A stretch of 64,000 bases of DNA from Heterocephalus glaber (Eukaryota; Chordata; Mammalia; Rodentia; Bathyergidae): contig NW_004624747.1 of the NCBI RefSeq assembly GCF_000247695.1, positions 6,727,242 to 6,791,241 of the forward strand, written 5' to 3'. Below the pieces are notes generated by a model that saw only the letters and a list, made by a program, of their open reading frames with translations, was not told where the DNA came from and did no database searches. Both the position numbers and the translations under genes were made by a program. Each line of letters starts with the position of its first letter. The first letter of the stretch is position 1. Below are positions 56,046 through 64,000 of the stretch, one piece after another.

Positions 56046-56307
56046 AAATTTTAGGTTGTGTTTTAAATTCTTGCAAATTGATGGTTTCTCTTATGATGCA
56101 TTGTCCTTTGTTAAAATTACATTTTAATTTCATTTTGTATATGTTGCATTTGGACTTAGTTGATTGAGTTACATTCCTTGTTTTGTTAGACAACAGTGTT
56201 AGGGAAAACGGTAGTGCTAGAGCGCCTCCTAGTGGATTTTAATAGTAATTACAAGTAAATTTAGAAAACGCTGTAGAATGGGTCTTTTTATGGTTTGTTT
56301 TTTTGTT

Positions 56308-56392
56308 TGTTTGTTTTTCTCGGTACCGGGAATTGGTCTCAGGACCTTGTGCTTGCCAGACAGGTGCAGTGCTGAGCTACATCCCTGGCCCC
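56308..56392 (-). mobile_element. ID-type SINE
   Basis: GGTACCGGGAATTGGTCTCAGG to CTACATCCCTGGCCCC; the B box is mutated (GGTCTC). Confidence 0.88.
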
Positions 56393-56896
56393 AAAGGCAA
56401 ATTCAAGAATTTATGCAAATCTTATATACTACAATCCCCCCCATTGAAGTCTTTTTATGAAATCTAGTTTATATTTAAGAAATATACATGACTATTAATG
56501 AATAATGGGACCCCATCCACCAGATAAAAACACTACAGGTCAGTGGCCATACTTAAGTCTTGGGGGACAGGTTTTACTGAGACCTTCTGGTTCAATCCTT
56601 CTCTACACTCTAGAGAAAATGCTGGGCCTATTCTGCCTCTGTTTCCTTCTGGTCTGATCTTTCTCTGGTGAGGAGGCAATCTTAGCTCTGGAGATTCTCC
56701 TTTCTTGCCCTTCCAGGCTGAGATTGATGACTCATGAGCAAGTTGTCTCAGTAACTCACCATGAGTATGAGAAGAAAAGACTTCCTTTTCCTGGTCTTAT
56801 TTCTGATCTTTCCTTGGAACTTTACACTTTCCTTATAGAAGCATGTAAAATTAAAGAAAGAAAGGATCTCAAATAAGTTTAAGAGAAAATCCCAAC

Positions 56897-57298
56897 TGTC
56901 AGACCCCAGTCCAGGCAGAAGAGAAAAGCTTCCCAAGTAATGCAGTTACACATTCTGGAAGACACAGAGGATAACAGGAAGCCAAGGCCCAGGTTAAGCA
57001 GGAGATAAGCAGCCCACCCCACACAGCAACACATGCAGGTCCAGCTACTCCCAGAAACCACCAGACTTCCTCCACCCCAGAACAAAAGACTTCCTCTACT
57101 CCAGGACAGAATTTTCCACCCTCTCGACCAGTGCCCCCTCCCCTAGCTAAACTCCCCTGTAACAATTGCATACACCCTCCTCTCAGTGTCAACTGCCTTT
57201 TCACCCTTGGCCCATCTTCACCCAGACAGCAATAAACTCTTCACCAGTTGCTTGAATTTTGCCTGCCTCGGTGGTCTCAATTGTGCCTCAGTCTGACC
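56897..57298 (+). mobile_element. ERV1-like LTR, sense
   Basis: Begins TGTCAGACCCCAG like the antisense LTR at 59.7-60.5 kb. It has GCAATAAACTCTTC near 57230 and U5 text TTTTGCCTGCCTCGGTGGTC shared with the fragment at 59.57-59.69 kb. Confidence 0.8.
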
Positions 57299-57368
57299 TT
57301 ATACCAACCTTCTCTCTCATTCATGTATGTAGGAAAAAAATAGTTTTGGTAATAAATTATGGGCTTTA

Positions 57369-57453
57369 GGGCCAGGGATTTAGCTTAGTGGTTTTGCTGC
57401 CTGCTGCGCAAGCGCAAGGACCCAAGTTCGATCCCCGGTACCAAAAAAAAAAA
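57369..57453 (+). mobile_element. ID-type SINE, CGCAAG-GACCC subfamily
   Basis: CTGCTGCGCAAGCGCAAGGACCC with A-run tail. Confidence 0.93.
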
Positions 57454-58112
57454 AAGTAAAGAATCTGATAGTACAGATTCTTTGCCTTGATAATAAATTA
57501 TGGGCTTTAAACCTTCGACTGTAGACTTGTAAAATGCTATATGGTGATTTTTGGGGGTGTTTAAAAGGCTTAAACTTTTATTTGGACTTTTTCTCTCTGC
57601 TAGTGAGTTTAAAACTCCCCTTAAACTTTTCTCCAAATCCCTTGTAGTCAAATCGCCCCTCCTTCTGAGAAGTCAGGCTAAGGCAACTTGCAACAGCTGT
57701 TTTGTCTTGGGGGGGTGGTGAGGTGGAGTATAGCAATCAGCTAGCAACTTGTATTTGTGTTTTTATATGCTAACTAGAATAAAAAGGAGTTCTTAGCCTT
57801 TTTCTTTTCATGAGCACATAGAGAACTGGTCGATGTGCCTTTACTAACATGTGAATTGTGGTTGTTAGGTGATAAACATAAATTTAACCTGTGAGTTTCT
57901 GATACTATGATTTAAAAACAGTCCTTAAAGGAGTAGCCTTGTCTTGCTCCTAATGAAGGTTCCTTGGGTGACTAGATAACAGGAATGTCTCAGAGGCTTC
58001 TCTCTCCAAGACATATACTTTACCTGTCTCTAGAGGTAATCCCTTTTGCAGACAAAAAAGTGCTCTATTTTAACTGATGACCTATTTCTGCTCTCTCTTT
58101 CAAAAATATGGC

Positions 58113-58475
58113 TGTTACAACTGGAATCTGATAGGTCACCCAGCCCCAAGACGTCTCCCTTCTCACCCAAATCAGTCTTCTTCTTCCCACAATCCCTCAC
58201 GTTCCCGCCTAAACCCAGCCCCAACATGTCTCCCTTCCCGCCCAAATCAGCATTCTTCTTCCCATAATCCATCACGTTCCTGCCCCGCCCCCCTCCACCA
58301 GTCTGAACCCTCTAGGTCACTTAACCCTCATCCAACTCTTTAAAAAACCCCCGCGCTAAGCCTCCACGCGGTTGCTGTTTTCCCTTGGTTCAGAGACAGC
58401 CCGGCAGCTTGCCCCGCTCTGCAATAAAGGCCTGTTTGGTTCTTGTCTTGGTTTCAGCTCTGGATTTTTCTAACA
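58113..58475 (+). mobile_element. LTR with duplicated 75-bp U3 unit
   Basis: Bounded by TGTTA and TAACA. Two 75-bp direct repeats (58141-58215 and 58216-58290) lie in U3, a TTTAAAAAA TATA-like box near 58340 and GCAATAAAGGCC near 58422. The R region (GGTTCAGAGACAGCCCGGCA) is shared with the LTR at 59.7-60.5 kb. Confidence 0.78.
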
Positions 58476-59211
58476 GAATCAGTGGCAACTTGTGCTTTAG
58501 GAGCACCTATGGGGGTAGGAACAGGAGTTTCCTGGGAAGATAAGATTGTGGTTGGTTAAGGGGTGGACAGTCCAGTCCGATTTTATCTTCTGTGTCTCTC
58601 TCCAGATGGCAGGCAGTCACCCACCCTGGAGTAGAATCAACTTGGGGTACATCTCAAGGCCATAGATATAAAGTAAAGAGTATAGGGATGCAATTCTCTC
58701 TTGGATTTCTTCCAGGGAACTCAATGTCAAAGTTATGTGTTTTTTTATTTTATTTTATTTTTATTTTAAAAAAATTTTTTTAAAAGTTACGTGTTGTGCC
58801 TACCCCCACAGCCAAAATAGAATACAGAGGAAAGTATTAATTATGATGCTGCTTTACAACTGAAATCATACTATACAAAAGAAAGTGGTCAAAATTGCCT
58901 TATGTTCAATCTTTCTTTGCATTAAAAAGTGATCCTTGCTTGTGCTCAAAATGTAAATGTAAGCCACAGGAAAACCAGACACTTCAGTCTTAAGGCATTC
59001 AGTACCACTAAGCCTTAGGTTACTCCTCACCCTTTAGAACGTGAGGACAAAGTTTCCAAGACAACTTTATTCAAAGCCTTGACCACTGGGTGCTGAGGGT
59101 GGGGTTTCTAGGCCAGCCATTGTTGAAACCTCTATGAGGCTATATCCATCCTTAGCTTATTCAGGCCCCTCAAAGGCAGTATCCCTTACAGGAAATAAAA
59201 GGCAAATGCAG

Positions 59212-59545
59212 GACTACTTGCATTTATATGTCCTTTCCTCTCAGTGACTTAAGACAAATCAAAGAAAGGAGACCTAGAAAAGTTTTTCAGATAACCCTAA
59301 TAAGTACGTTAAGGTCTTTAGAGGACTTACTCAGACCTATGAGCTAGATTAGAAAGATGTAATGTTATTCCTAAATCAAACCTTGACTTCTAGTGAGAGA
59401 CAAACAGTATTACAAGCTACTACTGCATTTAAAGACAAATACTGTCCTAATTTTAGAAGGTCAGAAGACAGCCAGGGAAACAGCCAATTCCTACTAGAGA
59501 CCAGTCCCTATACAAGACCCCCACTAGCCTGCTAACCAGAGAGGA
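59212..59545 (+). mobile_element. Decayed ERV1-type gag (capsid) fragment
   Basis: Translation shows gammaretrovirus-like capsid text, including an NQTL motif. It is broken by a frameshift just before 59290 and by an in-frame TAG at 59350-59352, where the family has Trp. It is non-functional and is cut off on the right by an LTR piece. Confidence 0.8.
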
Positions 59546-59568
59546 AAACAAAATAGAAGACTTTCATG

Positions 59569-59690
59569 TTAGGGTAAACTGAGGCATGACTGAGACCACC
59601 AGAGCAGGCAAAAATGAAGCAACAAGCGAAGTTTTATTTTCAGCCTGCACTGGTGCAGGCTAGTCAAAGGCGACAAAGCTGTTGACCCTG
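59569..59690 (-). mobile_element. Partial LTR (R-U5), antisense
   Basis: Starts TGTTAGGGTAAACTGAGGC; GTTTTATTTTCAGCC is an antisense poly(A) signal. Truncated by the next LTR. Confidence 0.65.
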
Positions 59691-60480
59691 GTGTCAGGTA
59701 AAAGGGCCGAAAACCAAGACCAGACCAGGCCACAACAAGCCTTTATTAGGGGAATAGATCTGCCGGGCTGTCTCTGAACAAAGGAGAGACAAAAGCAATA
59801 TGGCTGGGGCAGGGAGAGTCTTTTATAGAGACTGGGGTGGGGTTTGTAGGGGCTGAGGTGGGGTTGAGTGAGGTAGTGACTAGGGAATGGAGGAGCTGGT
59901 GATGTCATTAGGTGGTAGGAGGTGAGCGAGTATTAGGTTACTTTCTAGGCAGGAACAGGGGCATGCTGGGAAGAAGGGTTTATTCTTTGGTGGGAGCAAC
60001 CATCTTGGCATGATGTCACACAGGGGAGGAGGCAAGGCACCATAGGAAGAGGACAGCTACTATACATAATAGCTGCTGAGGTAGTGGGAGACCTATCACC
60101 TGGGAGGTTGGGTGAGGGGAAACTTTATAGGGAAATTTGGGTAGGGGAGGGGTAGTGCCAGGAGGAGTGGAAAGTTTTGTCCTGGAGTAGAGGAAGTATT
60201 TTGTTCTGGGGTAGGAAGTCTGGTGGTCTCCAGGGGTATCTGGACCTGCAGATGTTGCTGCATGGGGCAGGCTGCTTATCTTGAACCCAGGCCTTAACTT
60301 CCTGTTATCCTTGATGTCTTGCAGGATGTGTAACTGCATTGCTCTGGGAAATTTTTTTTTGTGGTACCGGTGATCAAACTCCGGTCCTTGTGCTTGTGAA
60401 GCAGGCGGCAAAACCACTGAGCTAGATCCCTGGCCCGCCCTGGGAAATTTTTCTCTTTTTCCTTGGCTGGGGTCTGACAT
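59691..60480 (-). mobile_element. ERV1-like solo LTR, antisense, about 0.8 kb
   Basis: On the + strand it runs from TGTCAGGTAAAAGG to GGGGTCTGACA, giving TGTCAG...CTGACA termini. It has CCTTTATTAGGGG (antisense poly(A) signal near 59740) and CTTTTATAGAG (TATA-like). An ID SINE (60357-60439) is nested in it. Unequal flanks suggest rearrangement. Confidence 0.82.
60357..60439 (-). mobile_element. ID-type SINE nested in LTR
   Basis: Flanked by CTGGGAAATTTTT at 60344-60356 and 60440-60452. Confidence 0.94.
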
Positions 60481-60495
60481 TTCAGACATGTATTC

Positions 60496-60562
60496 TTTTT
60501 TTTTTTTTGGTACTGGGGATCGAACATAAGACCTCACACTTGTCAGGCAGGTCCCCAGTCCC
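60496..60562 (-). mobile_element. ID-type SINE lacking A-box end
   Basis: Flanked by CAGACATGTATTCT and CAGACATATATTCT; AACCACTGAGCTAAAT is deleted. Confidence 0.9.
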
Positions 60563-60659
60563 AGACATATATTCTCAAAGGCTTAAGAAAGATGCGAACT
60601 AAGCCCTTCAGTTATTTTAAATTGTCAACTATTTATCAGGTGAAAGATAAGGACATGCC

Positions 60660-60748
60660 GGGCCGGGGATTTAACTCAGTGCTGTCACTGCCTGCCTTGC
60701 AAGCGCAAGGCCCTGAGTTGGATCCCTGGTATAAAAAAAAAAAAAAAA
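60660..60748 (+). mobile_element. ID-type SINE
   Basis: Flanks AGATAAGGACATGCC and AGATAAGGCCACGCC; inserted into ERV pol sequence. Confidence 0.93.
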
Positions 60749-60754
60749 AGATAA

Positions 60755-61170
60755 GGCCACGCCAAGCTCCTGATTTGAATAAAGAAAATACTAGTTTTCC
60801 CCAAGTCATAGTCTCACAATATGTCCATAGTATACTGTCATGTGCCCCCTCAGAAGAGCTCCCTAACGAAGGCACCCATGCTCTGCTAAATTTTCTAACA
60901 GTCAGGGGTTATAAGGTTTCTAGACCTAAAGAATAAATTTACAGCTTTGAGATAAAATATTTGACCCTTATATATCTAAGGGAATCTAAAGACTGGGGGA
61001 AGAAAGAATGAAACCAACAGCCCAAGACTCTATAACAGCTAAGGGAATTCCTAGGGATTACAGGCATTTGTCACCTTTAGATAGCAGGATATGGTGAGAT
61101 TGTGTGACCCCTCTGTCAGCTTCTAAAGAAACCCAAAAGACAGATACCCATATTTTAATCTGGGGACCTG
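60755..61170 (+). mobile_element. Decayed ERV1-type pol (reverse transcriptase to connection) fragment
   Basis: One frame to 60936 shows the RT palm region; the catalytic YVDD is YVHS (60820-60831). A second part (about 60950-61160) in another frame shows connection-domain text around LREFLG and is broken by stops. It is inactive. Confidence 0.8.
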
Positions 61171-62340
61171 ATTAAAACTTTATTTTCTCTCTCACTCTCT
61201 TTCAAGAGGCTAAAAAAGTCAGCCATTTAGGTTCTTTGATTATTGGTTTGATTTTCTGCTTGCCAACACAGTTAGAATCAACCATAGCTCTTGTCTCTGG
61301 AAACATGTTTTGCTAAAATTAGAGATCCGTTATAGAAAAAGCTCTCAATCATAATTGTCTTTCAGCACCCGAAATGGTTAAGAGTTAGTTCTTGTGCCAT
61401 ACTTAGTCATTTTTCTGTCCTTTCTCCACTGCCCTTCCCCTGAAAAATAATGCAGTTTCCTGCAGGGTTTGGTTCAAGACAATTCTCTCCTCTGTGGCTG
61501 TTGAATATCAAGACCAAGCTTACAAAATGGTGAGTTTCCCCTCCCTGGAACCCTTCCAGAGTAGAACTGACTTTCACTCATCTCTGGGACATATTTTAGA
61601 AATTGGTCTAGATTTAATTCTGAAATTTGCAAAGAATAAATATAAAGTTTTAGTCCAAGTTTATCTGCCTTTTAGTCCTAAGGCAAAATTAGAGATTAAC
61701 TCCTCTTACTTCCCTGTCTCCTTAAGAACAATGCTAATTGGTTTTTATAACACAGGACAGACTAAGTTTTATAACACAGATAAGTTCATTGATAAAACAA
61801 AACATTTGTTTAAAAAACATTGCTAGGGAACTTTATGAGTTTAACAACAGTTTTAAATAAAAACAGGTGTTAAAGAATAGACACACAGGTCAAGGATTTA
61901 GCTCAGTGGCACTGTGCCTGCCTCACAAGTGCAAGGTCCTGAGTTTGATCCCTGGTACTGAAAAAAAAAAAAGACTAGACACAGTCCCAGTTCCCAGAGG
62001 ACTGCCTCTCTTGTCATGATTTCTCTCCAAGACATCTTGCCAGGCCAGCCACTATTATTAGAGATATGCTAACTAAGGCTCTAAAAAAGAAAGGCCTATA
62101 GCTAAGTATGGCCCAAGGATCACAAGCAAAATGAAAAAACTGTCATAGGTAGGTATCTACAACAGGACAGATTAAAATTGTTTAAAAGACATACTTGGGT
62201 CCAATGGGTGCGACCTAGTCTCTTTCTACACTCAGCCCTAGCCTATATACCCACACGTAGAAATAGTTAAAATTACCTTTTAACAGTTTGCCCCTCTACA
62301 GGAAACAGTCACATGTGACTATCAAGCAACAGTTCTGGCT
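61171..62340. other. Probable further ERV-derived sequence, unassigned
   Basis: Composition and the position after pol suggest later retroviral sequence, but I could not recognise integrase or env. A 110-codon ORF at 61494-61826 has no identifiable domain. Confidence 0.35.
61888..61974 (+). mobile_element. ID-type SINE
   Basis: GGTCAAGGATTTAGCTCAGTGG to GGTACTGAAAAAAAAAAAA; flanks ATAGACACA and CTAGACACA. Confidence 0.92.
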
Positions 62341-62496
62341 ACCAACTGACTATTCAACAACTATGGCTATTAAAACAACAATAAAAAGGCTGTGTGGCTA
62401 AATGGTCCAACTGGATAAACCATCAGCCTAGTGCCCATCTTAAAAACTTTCTTTTCTTTCACAAGTGTAAAAGGTCTTTTTTCTTCTGATTCTTTT

Positions 62497-62577
62497 TTTT
62501 TTTGGTACCGGGGATCGAACTCAGGTCCTTGTGCTTGTGCAGCAGGTGGCAAAACTACTGAGCTAAATCCTCGGCCC
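62497..62577 (-). mobile_element. ID-type SINE, CGCAGCAGG subfamily
   Basis: GGTACCGGGGATCGAACTC, loop TTGTGCTTGTGCAGCAGG; flanked by CTTCTGATTCTT copies. Confidence 0.93.
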
Positions 62578-62589
62578 TTCTGATTCTTA

Positions 62590-63890
62590 TTATAAGAGAT
62601 CTCTGTTAATTGACCTACAAAAGTCCTGACTAGTCTTATTTATAGTTACAAACCTAAAAACTATAAAAGGGTTATTATAATTTGACTTGGCCAAATACAT
62701 CTGAGTCCACTCTGTTTTTTAAACAAATTGTCTTATGTGTGTTCACCTATTTGTCAAATCTGTCTTACAGCTATTTTGTTTGAGCTCAACAATTTTTTCT
62801 TTTTTGCCTTTTTTGATTTCTAAAATATTTGCCTATAATTTAAGTTGGCTTATAGATAAATGTCATTAGAGTTAAAGACATGTTTTCACCCAGGTTCCCA
62901 GGTGATCAAAGTGATGTCAAGACTGGTGTCTTGACAATATGGATTATAAGTGCAATGCATATTATTGTGTAATGCATATTGTTATCTGTGTATAATAACT
63001 TGGGAATCTTTCATTGGTCAAAAATAATGTATTAATTGTTATGATCTCATTCTCATAGCTCATCTAAAAATTTGTTAAGATAGCTAAATAGAGACCCTTA
63101 GGCTTAAGGAAACTACTAGATGACTCCCTTGGTGAATAAGGGAGCAGCTGCCTGGAAATATTTCTCCAGCCTTTGTTCACAAAAGGGACCCCAATTATTT
63201 CCATAGCCTTATGAGAAATATACCTCAATAAACATTACTAAGCATATTACTGTGATATGTTTACATTGGTCATCATCAAAAGGTGGAGTTTTCTGTGAAA
63301 AAACAAGGTTTTGTTAAAAGATGCTCTTGGTAAGAAACTAAATTAAGGGATAAAAGGTTTCATATAACTGTGATACTCATTATTGCTAATTTCATGGTGT
63401 ATTAAGTGCATTCATGCCTTCCAGGTGTACAGGTCTTCTAAGATATTGTTTATGGTAATAATCTTTTGTTTTAGTCATCTATCTGCCTCTTGCACTCCAG
63501 CTGCTTATGATAAGAGGTACATGTCAAGTTGGCATGAGATAATCAGTCAAATAATAGTTTTTTTTAAGAACTTATGTAATGTGTATGTTATATGCATCAC
63601 CACACTTAGGATGCTCAGGCACCAAGCAGTCCAAACAATGTCACATATTATTAGAGACATTATAAACTTCTAAGGTGCATTTATAGGCTGATATGTACAT
63701 TCTTTTTAAATAACATCCTATTAAAGGATAACAAATTAGGTGAGAATTTTCTTTGGTCATTTAATGTCTTGTGATCAGATACAGATGTTTGACTAAAAGA
63801 TTATTCTATACTAAGATGGACATTTAAGTGTGTTACAAAGATAATATCATGATTGTATTGCTAAAATACTGTGTGGCTTTTTGAAAAATT
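62590..63890. other. AT-rich stretch, nothing recognised
   Basis: AT-rich sequence without clear repeats I can name and no coding signal. A 96-codon ORF at 63383-63673 looks accidental. Confidence 0.45.
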
Positions 63891-63897
63891 CCTAAGG

Positions 63898-64000
63898 TCT
63901 TTTATTGGTACATTTTAGGTATACAATATGTTTACATTTATCATTGGGTGCTTGTACCTGTACGTGATGTATCTTGGTTCTTATTTTTTCCCCATTACCC
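63898..64000 (-). mobile_element. L1 3' end, continues beyond window
   Basis: TTTTATTGGTACATTTTAGGTATAC and TGATGTATCTTGGTTCTTATTTTTTCCCC, the antisense 3' end seen at 26.4 kb. Confidence 0.8.

Noticed and set aside
60016..60537. 173-codon minus-strand ORF
   Set aside because: It runs through an ERV LTR and an inserted SINE, so it is not a gene.
1582..62577. Functional tRNA genes
   Set aside because: The many A-box and B-box pairs belong to tRNA-derived SINEs with A-tails and target-site duplications; none folds as a complete tRNA by eye.

Overview
The window is a stretch of mammalian, clearly rodent-type, nuclear genome. Three split genes with conserved exon phases lie in a sea of retroposons. 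The dominant repeat is a short tRNA-derived SINE of the ID type (about 45 copies, both strands), with B1 and dimeric B1+ID (B4-like) SINEs, MIR, L1, MaLR and ERV1-like LTR sequences. The ID/B4 mix points to a rodent, and the ID consensus looks non-muroid, perhaps castorid or heteromyid; that species-level guess is weak. The order SEC14L2 - MTFP1 - SEC14L3 (inverted) is the one known from human 22q12.

Layout: 1-16.8 kb holds the last eight coding exons and probable 3'UTR of SEC14L2 (+); exons 1-4 lie before the window. Its last intron is swollen by nested SINEs, and its 3'UTR contains a 100-N assembly gap between duplicated SINE sequence. At 16.8-17.3 kb is a CpG-rich, CCAAT/YY1/E-box promoter-like block with no assigned transcript. 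At 18.5-21.7 kb is complete MTFP1 (+, four exons, 166 aa). From 22 to 38 kb I recognise no functional gene. That interval holds MaLR LTRs, a nested complex in which a RAD51AP1 retrocopy sits inside an L1 and is itself cut by two SINEs and an L1, one unexplained antisense exon-like ORF, and a long antisense L1 ORF2 fragment. At 38.8-49.7 kb is complete SEC14L3 (-, 12 exons, 400 aa). One intron carries a nearly full-length BCAS2 processed pseudogene in the opposite orientation; another carries about 600 bp of G-poor CCAA-like low-complexity sequence. From 54 to 62 kb lies a graveyard of ERV1-like LTRs with decayed gag and pol pieces on the + strand.

SEC14L2 and SEC14L3 are inverted paralogues with the same exon lengths and phases through the CRAL-TRIO and GOLD domains. 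Both encode cytosolic lipid-binding proteins. MTFP1 encodes an inner-mitochondrial-membrane fission factor and is a neighbour rather than a pathway partner. I see no operon-like, CRISPR, viral-defence or other previously undescribed system. The interesting content is retrocopies, nested transposons and candidate regulatory elements.
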